A stretch of DNA of 64,000 bases from Acanthacorydalis orientalis (GCA_034766995.1 CM068313.1:17744012-17808011); one strand, 5' to 3'; positions 51,348-64,000 are shown, counted from the stretch's first letter. Translations and numbers: made by a program. The notes: generated by a model not told the origin, from the letters alone.

Positions 51348-51839
51348 TCAAGAAATTTTGAGCAAGCTTAATAACTCGACTCGCATACTCCTTGAAACTA
51401 TAAATCCTAACATTGCAATATTTTTTAAGCGATGAATGTGATTTCTAAAATTTGAAATATTAACAATTTTGAAAATCCTTTGTGGTAAAAGCACAGAAAA
51501 ATTCAGAAGGCACCTTGTAAATTTAGTTAAACAAAAAGTCAATTTGCATATTAATGCCGAGAAAAAATTTAGAGTTAAAAGCACAATAAAATGATAAAAA
51601 ATATTATATTTTACCCTCTCCCTCCAAGTTATATATAATACATTAAAAAAGGGATAAAGTAAACTTAAAGTAGTAAAATAAGAAAGGTTTAAGGTTTGAG
51701 AAAAACAAAGCAAAACATTTATATACATGTCTAAATATTTACATTTCTTTAATAAAGCTTTCAAGCTTTCAGGGTTTTCATTAAATAAAATACCTACTAA
51801 CAATTTCAAATCTTTAAAACACATACGCATTTCGTACAC
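51348..51839 (-). CDS. Hypothetical open frame, 163 codons, doubtful
   Basis: This is the longest frame in the window not made of TA repeat. It reads as a leucine- and phenylalanine-rich protein with several hydrophobic stretches (for example FYHFIVLLTLNFFSALI and LGFIVSRSM). No known family is recognised. The coding strand is T-rich, which lowers stop-codon frequency and makes a chance frame plausible. No splice signals or promoter were identified. Confidence 0.15.
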   Translation of the reverse strand: MYEMRMCFKDLKLLVGILFNENPESLKALLKKCKYLDMYINVLLCFSQTLNLSYFTTLSLLYPFFNVLYITWRERVKYNIFYHFIVLLTLNFFSALICKLTFCLTKFTRCLLNFSVLLPQRIFKIVNISNFRNHIHRLKNIAMLGFIVSRSMRVELLSLLKIS

Positions 51840-52921
51840 TTAATTTTCAAAACATATACTAAACTCATATTAAATTTGACAAGCGGTGAAAAGTGAAAAT
51901 GAACAATTAAATGATTTTTATAATTATTTATTAATTGCAGAAAAATTGATTTCTATAAAAAAGTATGTTAAATATGTAAATTCGACATTGCAAATCTGAG
52001 TAAAAATTGTATATGGAAATACAGTCGTAAATTTTATTTCAAGGTAAATCTAAAATATGGAAAACATAAAAAATTAAACCAAGGAATTCTAAACATACTC
52101 GTTTATCTCACTTTATATTACATATTTATTTGAAAGAACAACTATCTATTAATAACATTATTTTATTTAAAAATATAATTAAAAATGGTTTTCGCTAATA
52201 CAAGAAAAATTATAAAAAAAATACTTTTCGATGAAAATCTCAGCATCAAACGAATTTTCATGAAATATATGTGTTGTATGAAATAATGATTACAAAACTG
52301 AATTACAATTTCAATTAAATAGAAAATTGAAAACTGATTCCACAATAAACATTTAAAAAGGGCACAAAATGTATTTTAAATATTTTTATTATTATACTAA
52401 ACTCAGAGATGAGAGAAGTTGGCTCATATAAAAAACTCGCAAATATCCACATGCATCAAACAGACAAATGTGAACACTAATCCTACAAAACATTTTTGAA
52501 CGCTATGATAAATTGTTCAAGATATATAAAAAATCGAAAGGTAATGCCGAATGTACTGAATAAATCAAAACAAACCCTGTGACAAAAAGGTATGCATAAA
52601 CACACTTGTTGTAAAATTCTTAGTAATTTAAGAATGTGAAAAAAAGATGGATATTAATGTAAGAGGATTTCTTTTGACAAATTACTGATATCGAAGTAAT
52701 TTATTTGTAACATTTTAAATGTTATCTTGTAATGTAAACTGTCTGACAAAAAAGCATCGTTCAGCATTAATTTCAGGAACAACCAAAATGCATATAAATA
52801 AAATTAATAGACAGTACGTCCTAAACGTTTTCAATTACTTGGTATTTTTTATAAAAATATTTTATATGAATTTACTAAAGCTATTCATATTTATAGGAAA
52901 GGTTAACCATACTAATTGCAA

Positions 52922-52926
<5 letters not shown>

Positions 52927-52966
<40 letters not shown>

Positions 52967-52995
52967 ACACACATATGTGTGTATGTGTGTGTGTG
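52927..52995. repeat. Compound (TA)n-(CA)n/(TG)n repeat
   Basis: A 37-bp TA run, ACACACAC, then TGTGTATGTGTGTGTG, giving a CA/TG inverted-repeat arrangement. Confidence 0.93.
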
Positions 52996-53566
52996 CGTTT
53001 ATGTCTATACAATATTTCATCAAACATCTTGCACGAGGCCTATTCATTACACTAAACCATAATAACCATAACAATTGTATCAATATACACACATCAAATA
53101 CATATTTGTTCAACTATAAAATTATATTTGAATTATTTGCATCATATAAGAGACGAACACCGGAAGAGGCGTCGCAAAATTCGATCAAAAGATTCAAACC
53201 CCGCATATTCAAAGTTGAAAAAAATGTTTGTACCTTGTCGAAACGTTTATAGTTTTAGCGTTTTGAATTTCGTCTCATTCGTACAACATTCGTCTGCAAA
53301 AACCTGTATAATAGGTTTCTATTGGGGTAATTTTTGTTAGTGGTGCATATATCACCTGCCCTGAACGGACGGTAGAAATGGTTGTATACGCTTTTAAAAC
53401 ATTACGTTCATTATATAACGAGATAGATCGTTAGTGATTCTGGAAAGTTTACGGCACAAAATTCATTGCATTTAATTGAATTTATGTATAATATTTTGCA
53501 TATTTTATACACAATATTCAAATGAACAAAATAATACATTAAGATTTTTTTAAAACAATGTAGATG

Positions 53567-53569
<3 letters not shown>

Positions 53570-53625
<56 letters not shown>
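53570..53625. repeat. (TA)n microsatellite, 56 bp
   Basis: Pure TA run. Confidence 0.97.
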
Positions 53626-53628
<3 letters not shown>

Positions 53629-54115
53629 GAGTACTCATACAGACACACTAGTTTGACTATACACAAGTACTTACGTTAGATATAAATGAAAATTCATTTT
53701 CGAGTGTCAATAGAAAATATAATTCTGTCCGTTATTAAATTTCTCACCTGCTTGTTTCCATAAAATGATACGTGATTTACAAAAAGATACCGGATGCTCA
53801 ACGTATTCATGAAGATTATAAATACAACAAAATGGCTTTCATAGATTTACTCGCCTTCATCAATACATGCGCACCCCGTTGCTATTTCGTTCCAGATGTG
53901 TGCTTATTGTGGTATAGAGGAGTCAAAATATAATAGGATAAAATATATTTCACACAAGCAGTTTCTAAATTTAGTAAACTTATTTTTTTCAAAGTAATTC
54001 GACTACGCACATGGTACAATATTTCATTTTATTTCTTTTTTCATGCACAAATGTTATACCGCTTATTGACAAATATAATTTGAGTCCTATTTATAATACA
54101 ATAACATAATTGTCC

Positions 54116-54117
<2 letters not shown>

Positions 54118-54165
<48 letters not shown>
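54118..54165. repeat. (TA)n microsatellite, 48 bp
   Basis: Pure TA run about 240 bp from the transposase remnant at 54405. Confidence 0.97.
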
Positions 54166-54167
<2 letters not shown>

Positions 54168-54404
54168 TAATAAAATTTTATAAATGATATTTTTAATTTT
54201 ATATAAAATGTACTAAAGTTTAACAGCTTTCATTATTAGGTATTTAATTCCAACTTGCATATTATACCACTAACAACGAACATAAATACATAATAAAAAT
54301 AATTCATATTATAAATAAAAACAACAACAATAATAGAAATTTTTAAGAAAACTAAGTTCTATAAACTTTTGTTTATCTATGTATACATTTTAAATAATGC
54401 GAAT

Positions 54405-55239
54405 AAAAAATGTTTGTTCAATTTCCTCCCTCATTTGTCCTCAATAAATCAATTGTTTCACCAGCTGTGTGGCTTGTTGCACAGTCCTGCTGTAACCACA
54501 TGTCCTCCAGATTATATACATATATCATATCATCCAATTTTATCCACAAAACATTGGCTATTTTGTTTAGATATCTTTCTTCATTCACAGTAATCGCTTA
54601 CCAGTCTGATTCTCAAAAAAAAGTAAGGACCAATGACTTCATCGGACCAAAGTGCAAACCAAACAATCACTCTTTCTGTATGCAGTGACTTCTTAACGAC
54701 TACGTTTTGATTTTCTTCGCCCCAGATTCGGGAGTTCTGCTTGTTAACGTAACTAGAGAGTTCGAAATGATCTTCATTGCTTAAGATGACATTTTCAGAA
54801 AAAACACGTTGTTTCTCCAGTATCCAATTAACAAATCTCCGACGCAATGAATAGACTGCTGGTTTCAATTCTTGTGTTAATTTAATTTTATAAGCCTTCA
54901 ACAATAAACCCTCATGCAGAATACGTCATGCGGTCTGTGAAAGACCCAACCGGTGTGAACGTCGTGAAATTAACATTCCTGGTTCTACCGATACACTTTC
55001 ACGAACCAAGTCAATGTTTTCTTCAGAACGAGCACTACGAACACGTGTTGGCGTTTATCTTGAACCAATCCAGTCTCCTCAAATTTACTCACTAATCGAA
55101 GAATTGTGAATTAAGATGGATAAGTATGTCGAGAATAAATATCACGTAATTTATGAAATGTATTTTTTATAAAACGACCAGTTTTATAATACAATTGTAT
55201 TATATCAATGCGTTGTTTTATTGTATACGAAGCCATCAT
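54405..55239 (-). pseudogene. Truncated Tc1/mariner-superfamily transposase (DUF4817-type lineage)
   Basis: The minus strand begins MMASYTIKQRIDIIQLYYKT, continues through a frame change to VSKFEETGLVQDKR, then ARSEENIDLVRESVSVEPG and LKAYKIKLTQELKP. The catalytic domain follows with FVNWILEKQRV, VILSNEDHFEL, YVNKQNSRIWGEENQ, RVIVWFALWSDEVIGPYFF and DMWLQQDCATSHTAGETIDLL. The first catalytic aspartate, expected in SDEAHF, is an asparagine (SNEDHF). The second (QQDCATSH) is kept. The sequence stops before the third (normally in a DLTPLDYF segment). The copy is inactive. It differs from the DUF4817-type remnant at 5904-6773, from which the matching middle is missing. Confidence 0.82.
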
Positions 55240-55345
55240 TAGAAATGACAATGTCAAAACTCAACCAATGTCAAAAAAAATACAGCTATCAGTTTGACAT
55301 TATGTGAAATAAAACTTCTTAAAATGCGTCTCTATGAGAAAACCT
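55240..55345. other. 5' leader of the truncated transposon
   Basis: The region between the transposase start and a short TA plus GA repeat. The probable outer end of the element is near 55340, but no partner terminal repeat remains at the truncated side. Confidence 0.4.
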
Positions 55346-55349
55346 TTAT

Positions 55350-55383
55350 ATATAAATATATATATATATAGAGAGAGAGAGAG
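55350..55383. repeat. Compound (TA)n-(GA)n repeat
   Basis: A short TA run (interrupted) followed by about seven GA units. It touches the outer end of the transposon remnant at 54405-55340. Confidence 0.92.
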
Positions 55384-55810
55384 GTAGATATTTATATAAA
55401 AATATTATGAAAATAAAAAAATATAACTACTAACACGGGTTTGCTGACCGCACAATGATACGCATCTTATATTATTCATATTTGAATTTTTCTTATCAAG
55501 CATAAGTATCGGTCAAATTTGCTATATTATTTGATTGTTATTTTCCCCTTTATTTCGTTTTCGTTCATTGATCTTTTCAATAATTTATGACAATGATTAT
55601 TTCGTATGTGCACGAAATTCAGTAAGTTTCCTTGATATCTCGGGATGTAAAATATCTAATAAAATTATGATGTTTTTAGATTCTATGAGAAACAATTCAT
55701 ATTTAAATACCTACGTATATATTTTAAGAGCTATAAACTTTTATCACGATTTAGCGATTTACTTTTCAAGTCTAGAAATTACATATTGCACATTCTTTTA
55801 CAATTTCTAA

Positions 55811-55812
<2 letters not shown>

Positions 55813-55861
<49 letters not shown>
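55813..55861. repeat. (TA)n microsatellite, 49 bp
   Basis: Pure TA run followed by TTTATATATATATTTATATAAT. Confidence 0.97.
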
Positions 55862-55874
<13 letters not shown>

Positions 55875-56735
55875 TTATATAATACATTTATTATATTAAA
55901 TATATGGATCACCGTTTAGTTTCATTCAAAGTACTAGCGGTAATTTGTTGATTACAGTGTTTCATGTTAATTCCAGTTCTAAAAACACTTCATTAGTGAA
56001 AAAAAAAATGCTATATTATTTCTTTACTTTCTCGACACAAAGTTTTCAAACAGGTTTCAATTAATATAATTAAAAAAAACATTAAAAATACAAGAAGCTT
56101 TAAATAAAAGAATTGAGACAAAATCAAATATATAAATATTTAACCTATTCAGCATTCTCGACTGAGACAGTACCTTAGAAACAGTGACATAACTAGATCA
56201 ATTATCTATTATATTTGCCATAAAAATATTCTCATTTTCACAAATGAATTAAAAATCCACGTACCACAAAATTATTTACTTTTTTCAAATTTACAACAAT
56301 GATTGTTGTTTCTTTTGATATGCTGACGTATATTTCCAACATTACGGCGTTAATCTTTAAACCAGGGAAAGAATGTAAATGTAGGCATAGTACCAAACTG
56401 AAAACTACATATATTTGACAATTTAAAAATTAGCCATTATATACTATAACAAGATCTAATAAAACAAATAATGCTCTAGAAAAACTAAACTCAAAGAAGT
56501 AAATTTTACCTTACGATATACTTAAATTACTTAAATATAGTTAACGATAAACACTATCTAATATAAAATATTAGAATATATATAAGGAATTATACATACT
56601 TTCGACTGTAAGAAATCATTTTCATTTATTCAAACATTTAACGAATATGTATTAAAACAAAATACTGAAGATAAATTAAAGATAAAAATGAATAAAATTA
56701 ATTCCAAAAAACGGGCGTTGTAATACTATTCTTGT

Positions 56736-56737
<2 letters not shown>

Positions 56738-56766
<29 letters not shown>
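56738..56766. repeat. Short (CA)n-(TA)n repeat
   Basis: About seven CA units then a TA run of about 15 bp. Confidence 0.92.
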
Positions 56767-56767
<1 letters not shown>

Positions 56768-57215
56768 TGTATTATTATTGTACATTTATATATCTGATTT
56801 ATAAAACTTATAGAAAGTATAGCAATGAAGTAATTACTGCAGGTGTAAATTTATACAGATAACATTTAATATACTTAAATTTATTAACGGCGAGTTAAAT
56901 TATTCTTTTAAAATTTTAACAACATATATATATATATATATAACTTAAAAAAACGTGAAATTATGCTAATTTTTTAAGCTAAGCATCGCCAATTAAAATA
57001 ATTATTGCAATTCTAATTCTTTTTAACAAAAACAGAAACTATAATTGATTTTTAATAGCACTAATACATCTGACATGTACAGTTTTATTTTAATATCCAC
57101 AAAAATATTTACATAATTATTGAAAATCATTCCAAAAAAAATAAATCTCATCAATTTTCAGAACAATGTTTTTAGTTCTGGACCATTTATATAACACTAA
57201 TATTATAAAATGTGT

Positions 57216-57218
<3 letters not shown>

Positions 57219-57275
<57 letters not shown>
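57219..57275. repeat. (TA)n microsatellite, 57 bp
   Basis: Pure TA run. Confidence 0.97.
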
Positions 57276-57278
<3 letters not shown>

Positions 57279-58547
57279 TATCTACACTATTATGTTTAGA
57301 ATACAGTAATATTCTTAAAAATTACAAGTAATTGCAATAACAAGAAATACATAACAAATAAAAACGTAATAACATAATAATCTATTTAATGTACTAACTT
57401 ACTTTTACAAGTAGTAAAAATCAATATATTTTTAAAGATATATAATTTTATTAATATTGCAAGCTTTACAAAACCGAACATACATGCGGCATGTGTTCAA
57501 AAAAATTCGTATTCACGAACAAAACATGTCAATATAAACGAAGAGCATTTAATTAGAAATTTACAAATGACATTCATTTAATATGCTATTGGCGTATAGA
57601 TCGTGCGAGCTGGAACATCCGTTGTTTTCTGTTTGAGTATATTATTCTAGCCGACTAATACATAAGGACATTATTACTATCGTTGTAAGTTTAGAAAATG
57701 TCGTAAAAAATGAGTAATATTGATACTATTAGTACAAAGTATATTTTAATCTAAAATAGATTCATATGACTTTTTAATTAATTATAAGTAAAAATACCAA
57801 TACTGATAAATGTAAAAATTATGTATGTATGTATATATATATATATAGATACACACACACATACATTTAATATTTGCTAAAATGGTCTTTACTTTCAATA
57901 TAAAACATACAATAATTAGTTTTAATAAAACTAATTTTGCTATTAATGGAAGTAAAAATGTTATTTTAACTCTTACACTTATGAGCTTAAACTTTATTAT
58001 TTTAGTAATACTTTTACGAGCTCTATTTTCACCTCATAATTCTGTAAAAATTCTAAATTTTTCATCTGATTCATATTACTTTATCATAGTTTGTGTTATA
58101 AAACGATATTTACTTAAGTAATCGATAAACACAACAATAATTTCCAGCAACATATTTCTTTAATTTATTAAGAAAATCGTCACCATTTATTCATTTTCTA
58201 TTGAAATTAAGATTATATCGATCGGTGTGTCAAATAAATTTCATATTTTCGGTTCATTTTAATATTACTAATATATATGAATAAAACATATATTCTCTTA
58301 AACCATTTTTTTAGCAATAAGCAACAAATTATTGACATACATGTTAATATCAGTGTAAAAACGCAAAAATAATTAATATTAAAAAGAAATATTTAATTTT
58401 TTCCAAGGCGAAAAATAGATATAAATTCAATTTTATTTTTAACGTTACAAATCAAAACAGGATGTTTATTGCTTGTATTTTTTTTGTTTTATTAATGTTC
58501 TTCTTTCTATTAATATATTATAGTTAAGACGTGCAGAATTATTTTTT

Positions 58548-58600
58548 ACAGACTGTTGGTAGCACGAAGCTCACGTAAAATTATCGGTTCGATAGTCTGT
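58548..58600. other. tRNA-like mini fold (53 nt)
   Basis: ACAGACT and AGTCTGT form a perfect 7-bp closing stem. Inside are a possible small arm (AGC..GCT) and, next to the 3' side of the stem, ATCGGTTCGAT, which contains the GTTCGA core of a T-arm. At 53 nt it is too short for a normal tRNA and lacks a clear anticodon arm. It is probably chance or a decayed tRNA-derived piece. Confidence 0.15.
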
Positions 58601-59901
58601 AATAATCGAGATAGGTAACGTTACGTGCCTGAACGACGCAACTCGACGCCATTTAACACTTTATGATTCATTATTTCTAGATACAGAGCAACTTATCTTG
58701 GATGGGCTCCCTTAAATAGTAAGAACCGTATAATAAAAATACTAAATAGAGGCAGATAGCTTCAGTATCGTTATATTTTATAACATTGAATAATGATGAT
58801 TGAGTAATAATGACATTAATTGAATATGACGGATTAAATAAGAAAAGTTACCCAATAATACCCCGGTTACACAGCACCTCGTATGAACTACCCTAATTGT
58901 AAAAAAAAGAAATTAAAACAAAGCTTTTTTTTTTACCACGACAGAGTTCTAATTTAAGTTATAGATTTGTGTTAGAACAATAAAATTAAGTCATAAGGAA
59001 TCGAAAACTGGTTAGTTTTCGAAAAATAAAAACCTAATTGGATGTCTTAACGATATCCCTAGTACGTATGACAACCGTAAGTTATATGAGTACTAATTTT
59101 AGAATGATGAGTGCTACAGATAAAGTATTTTCAAAAATATCTTAGTTGTGTCAATCATCGAGATTAGTTTATTACACGAAAATCAATTTCAAATAAAAAC
59201 ATAAAGTAGTTTAGGAATTAGGGTCACTTCCACTAACGTGTAATTATAATCCCGCGATCTTTTTTTGACCATAAACTTTTTGTGAGTACATAAAACACAA
59301 GAGAACTTAAATTATTATAACGATCGTCTTTAATACGAATTAAAAAATACAGACATTTTACAAATTTGTACAAAAATATTTAATTGTACATTGATTTAAA
59401 ACGAACATTTTGACAGGCTTATAAAATAGACTTCAAATAATCTATTAATAAGATACTCTTACTAATACGTATGTATAATAAAAAAGATTAATAATAAAAT
59501 TATAACCAATTTTATTTTAAATTTGGTTCAACTAATTCTATACATTACAGCTCAGAAAAGTGTTTCATCTCAAACTGCAAACAAAAAACTATTTTATACT
59601 ACTGCGTTGTATGCCAACAAAATACTCAACAAGCAACCGATTCTTGTTTTGGGGGTGTAGATACGCTACGCGCGGGACGATTTACATTTTCTTTGTGGTT
59701 TTCTTTATGGGTATTGTATACTGCGTAGTGTATGAGTCACCGACTAACTCTCCAAAAGAAGGTTTCCTCTAGACAATATAACAGTGTACTACATCACATT
59801 CTAATACAAACGGGTAACATTATCTATGCATGTTATCATAATCAAAAATATTTTCAGACGACAATATACATACATACACAATACATATAAACATACATAC
59901 A

Positions 59902-59904
<3 letters not shown>

Positions 59905-59957
<53 letters not shown>
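59905..59957. repeat. (TA)n microsatellite, 53 bp
   Basis: Pure TA run preceded by CATACATACATG. Confidence 0.97.
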
Positions 59958-59959
<2 letters not shown>

Positions 59960-60851
59960 ATATAAGCAAGTATAACGACAGAAATAAGAAAAACAACTTT
60001 GAATGAGAACAAAAAAAATGAACTGAATTTAAATAAAATGCATATAATAAAACTGAATTAATCAATTACATAACAGATACTTATTGAGAATCTAATTAAA
60101 ATAATACCACACACACGCAATCATAAAAAATATTGAAGTCACTGTTACATATATATTTTTAAATACGCTAATCAAAACATAAACATACGTTGCACAAACC
60201 TACATTGTTAATTAAACCTCACTAATACATAGCACACAAACATAACTCTAATTAAGTAATATATTTATTATTTAGTAGTATATTTATTTGCCAAATCGTG
60301 CCTATTAAATATTTGAATGTATATGCATAAATGTGATCATATGCTCTTATTTGCATCCAGACAATATATATGTAGGTCTAAATGTGAACATATGATTATG
60401 TATAAGAATATATATATATACATATACAATGTTTATCTTTGGGTACGATACCGGATCTCACCACCTGTTCCGGAAGTATGTCTCTTACAGCAACACCCAG
60501 GGGTAAAACATTGTCTTTGTTACTTACATACTAGTCTGAAAGTGTTTGTCTGCTTCTATGCTCTGAAATAGAAGACAAGCGAAGCTTCAGGGTACGAGTG
60601 CGGTAAAGCACGACATGAAATAGACGATATATAAAAGATATATTTGAGAAACTGTGACATGCAGTTTATAAACACCATGTGCAACGGTTTATGGGCACAT
60701 ACGCTAGTATTGTACGAATGGAATATACGTATGTATATAAACATCAAATTGCACTGAAGTATTGGTTGTCTATTTACAATAATTTCAGTACAGTTATCAT
60801 GGCTGAAATAAGACAACTGAGGTAAATTGTAAAAGTTATAGAAAGTATAAG

Positions 60852-60860
<9 letters not shown>

Positions 60861-60908
<48 letters not shown>
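60861..60908. repeat. (TA)n microsatellite, 48 bp
   Basis: Pure TA run. It is separated by 35 bp from the next array. Confidence 0.97.
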
Positions 60909-60910
<2 letters not shown>

Positions 60911-60941
60911 AAACAATACTTGTATTGAAATCTTAAAAACA

Positions 60942-60943
<2 letters not shown>

Positions 60944-61026
<83 letters not shown>
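60944..61026. repeat. Compound (TA)n-(CA)n microsatellite
   Basis: A 69-bp TA run then about seven CA units. Confidence 0.97.
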
Positions 61027-61862
61027 TTCATCTTTATGGTAATTTTGTAAAAGCATAATCAAAATAATTTAATATTATTTTACATTAAGAATGTATTTCT
61101 AAACAAACATTAGCTGCTAAAAGTAACACAATGGATTAAGCCAGTTATATTTCTCCAGTCGCATGATGTGTTTACATAAATCATTAATCGTTATCAAACT
61201 TCAAATAATCAAATCAAAAATTTATTATAGCTGAAAAATTTTCAAAAATGAATTACTGCCCTAAGCCCCATAAAAATGTCTCATTAAAATGTTCGTTTTG
61301 ATCGCCTTAAAGAGCATTTTGATATCGACGGTATTATTATACTTTGAAGTAAGATTTACATTTTCTTCCAATATAAACTGAAAATACGGAAACCAGAATG
61401 AATAAATTAATAAATAAATAAATATATATATATATATATAAAATAAAATCACAGTTAATGGTCCTTGTACCTCGCACTTGAACCCGTAGCGCGCTTCACG
61501 CTGGCACAACCATCAAATTAAATCACAGTTTGCTGTTCATTTTGATAAAACAAAATGATCACAAAAGTTATAATAGACTCAATTGCAATGTGCAATTATA
61601 TGAAAACCTAAAAAAAGTATCCAATAAAACGCTATATTAATGACAAACGGACATAGACCAGACCGATGACATACTATAACAAAAATTATTCTGCCTTCGC
61701 CATATATGTTGTAAATGATATATACGAATGGTTTAAATAAATGCGAATATATTAATGAATGAATAAATGAATTATATGAATGAATGAAAGAATGAATGGC
61801 AACATCAGAGAGCAAATTCAGTGAGTACGGGGACGGCACAATCGTACACATATCCGAGTGTT

Positions 61863-61865
<3 letters not shown>

Positions 61866-61934
<69 letters not shown>
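61866..61934. repeat. (TA)n microsatellite with one C interruption
   Basis: TA run of about 69 bp broken by a single ACA near 61908. Confidence 0.96.
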
Positions 61935-61936
<2 letters not shown>

Positions 61937-62065
61937 CATCAAACAGGAGGTTTGCCAGACTTGAGATTTTAACATTCATATCGCATTTCGTCCGGCATAG
62001 CCAGCCATTCCGGTTGTCTATTCCTGTGCCTTCTGTACATCGACATTCATATTTTTTCTGTTAAA

Positions 62066-62076
62066 TACACACACAT

Positions 62077-62113
<37 letters not shown>

Positions 62114-62130
62114 CACATACATATACACAC
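62066..62130. repeat. Compound (CA)n-(TA)n-(CA)n repeat
   Basis: An interrupted CA run (62066-62097), a short TA run, then CACATACATATACACACAC. Confidence 0.93.
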
Positions 62131-62439
62131 ACTCCAAAATAGAAGGCTGCAATATACTAGTTTTATTTCTTAATACCGCGAACTAAACTAAGGCCTAAAT
62201 AAAATGTACTAAGTAAAATAAAATGTATGATGTACGAAGAAAATAAAATATAAAAATACTAATATACAAGCATTAATACATATAAGACTGAATAAAAAAA
62301 ATTGAAAAATATTACTAATACTCTATTTTGAAAACGTTTTCTCATCAATGAAATAAAATAACGCAGTGAAAGTTATTAAAATTAAAGATTACAAAAATTA
62401 TATAAATTACTTTTGAATCGTATTAACAATTTTTGTAAA

Positions 62440-62442
<3 letters not shown>

Positions 62443-62470
<28 letters not shown>
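62443..62470. repeat. Short (TA)n microsatellite
   Basis: A 28-bp TA run. Confidence 0.93.
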
Positions 62471-62474
<4 letters not shown>

Positions 62475-62835
62475 ATCCAACATTATTTTGTATAATTTGA
62501 AACTCTTGTATCATATGTTAGTTTTAAATCTATATACTTAGTTACATATTGAAAATATAGATAATAAAAAGGAGTATAATTTACCGAAATGTGCATTTTA
62601 TAAAAGGTAAAAAAGTAAAACAAATTATATTTCTTTATAAACGCATTAAATAGACACTCACCTGATATATACTTCTGCAAACATGCCGAACTATCATTTT
62701 TAATTCGGATCTGAAAAAATAATGAATAATTATACTAAAAATTTATAAAATTGAACTTTAAAAATGCGCATAAGTAACTGGACTAGATAAAATTTATTTT
62801 TTTATTCAAAATAAAGAATTATCATACATGTACAC

Positions 62836-62837
62836 AT

Positions 62838-62878
<41 letters not shown>
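62836..62878. repeat. Compound (CA)n-(TA)n microsatellite
   Basis: About seven CA units then a 29-bp TA run. Confidence 0.95.
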
Positions 62879-63363
62879 CTTTTATACATATATACATACT
62901 TTTTCTCTATTTTGGTAAAAATATTTCTACTTAGAATTCAACATGTTTATTTAATGCACCATATTTAATTAAAGCAGATCATTTTTAATTTGTTTACTTA
63001 TATTCAATACATAAAATGTTTTTAAGACTTTTTAGATGATTCAGAATAGCCAATATATTAATTTTTTTAAAGCATGTTTTGACAATATTAATTATATAAT
63101 TTTCTGAGCTTACATATATTATAAATATATGTTTTATTTTCTATTATAAATATTGATCAAGACGCCTTTGATGAATATTATTAGAAATTTTCACTTGATT
63201 TGTTTTTTTTTTATGTACAGATAACGAATTGACGAATATCACCATTAGTTTTTTAAAACATTGTTACTTAAATATCTTGCATCAAAAAGTAATTCTTCTT
63301 TAAACTTTTATCCTTTCCTGAACACACAATCTTTCATCTGCATTAAACGTTTAAATCTTTTTG

Positions 63364-63365
<2 letters not shown>

Positions 63366-63430
<65 letters not shown>

Positions 63431-63440
63431 GTATGTATGT
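63366..63440. repeat. (TA)n then (GTAT)n repeat
   Basis: A TA run of about 57 bp, a TT break, then GTATGTATGTAT. Confidence 0.96.
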
Positions 63441-64000
63441 ATTACAAAAATATTTCTGAAAAGTATTTGCTGCATATTTCAAACTGAATGATTAGACTTT
63501 AAATAAAAGTGAAATATTATATCTCACTTAAATTCGAAAATCTAACAGTTTCAATTTTGTAGCATCTTTTGATACGTACAATAAAAAAAAAGAACTCGCA
63601 TTGATAATGTATTAAAACAGTGTAAAAAAGTTATTATTTTTCATAGTAAAAGCTCACATTGGTGAATTAATATAAACAAATATTTCACGACAGTTAAAAT
63701 GTCGCATGCCTGCATGACATCCAATAGAAATTCAAATATAATACAGCATGCCACTTTTACAAGAACCTTATTGGATATTTCTAATCGGTTCGTATAAAAA
63801 AACATGTCTAGTATTCATGCGCCATATAATAATTTACGGTCATAAGATGTTTATTGATTTATTTTCAAGTTTAACCTTAATATTCTTGAGAAGTAGGCTA
63901 CAAAACTAATATTGATATTTGGCCATGAAACTTATACTAACATTTCTATTTGTAAATTCACAAATTTTCAAAATTTTAGTGCAAATGGCTGATATTTCGT

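Larger units (their letters stand above)
47955..54400. other. AT-rich non-coding stretch with TA arrays
   Basis: No convincing gene. It contains the 163-codon frame at 51348-51839, GC-richer patches at 50110-50200, 51060-51340 and 53130-53380, and many microsatellites. Confidence 0.55.
55390..58540. other. AT-rich non-coding stretch with TA arrays
   Basis: No gene is seen. A 79-codon plus frame at 57882-58121 lacks supporting signals. Confidence 0.6.
58605..64000. other. AT-rich non-coding stretch with TA arrays
   Basis: No gene is supportable. GC-richer patches at 58610-58700, 59630-59770, 60430-60620, 61450-61515 and 61930-62060 have no recognisable motif. Several sit next to TA arrays like the known transposons do. 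Confidence 0.55.

Noticed and set aside
57882..58121. 79-codon hydrophobic plus-strand frame
   Set aside because: Composition expected from random AT-rich DNA, with no other signal.
60556..61062. 168-codon minus-strand frame, the longest in the window
   Set aside because: Much of it is isoleucine-tyrosine repeat translated from two TA arrays. The remainder has no protein-like signature.

Overview
This looks like very AT-rich non-coding nuclear DNA from an arthropod, most likely an insect. By eye it is mostly A and T throughout. It is packed with (TA)n microsatellites, carries decayed Tc1/mariner-family DNA transposons typical of insect genomes, has one short RTE-type LINE tail, and shows no operon-like or densely coding stretch. 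No rRNA, conventional tRNA, CRISPR array or bacterial signal was seen. I could not name a species.

Layout. 1-5.9 kb: AT-rich DNA with one good exon candidate on the minus strand (1960-2241, between an AG acceptor and a GTAAGT donor) and a CpG-rich block (3125-3560). 5.9-8.1 kb: two dead transposons abutting each other (a DUF4817-type element, then a mariner, here called family A), bracketed by (TA)n on both sides. 8.1-14 kb: AT-rich filler. 14.05-15.27 kb: a second mariner (family B), nearly full length but broken. 15.3-19 kb: filler. 19.0-19.6 kb: the C-terminal remnant of a third mariner (family C) inside a TA tract. 19.7-27.7 kb: filler with a 30-bp perfect palindrome. 27.7-27.83 kb: RTE tail. 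28-35.4 kb: the two longest TA arrays. 35.47-36.0 kb: an internally deleted 529-bp copy of family A. 39.5-40.7 kb: two GC-rich blocks that may be minus-strand exons. 47.77-47.95 kb: a 182-bp MITE-sized copy of family A. 54.4-55.24 kb: a truncated Tc1/mariner transposase of another lineage. 55.3-64 kb: filler with many TA arrays.

How it fits together. If the exon candidates are real, the window is mostly intron or intergenic DNA of genes that are small islands in a sea of repeats. I cannot join the islands into one gene. No complete, intact protein-coding gene can be supported. The clearest biology is the relation between TA-targeting transposons and (TA)n arrays: most of the recognised elements touch a TA array, and one family is caught in three stages from about 1.24 kb to a MITE of about 0.18 kb. 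I found no evidence of a new multi-gene system.
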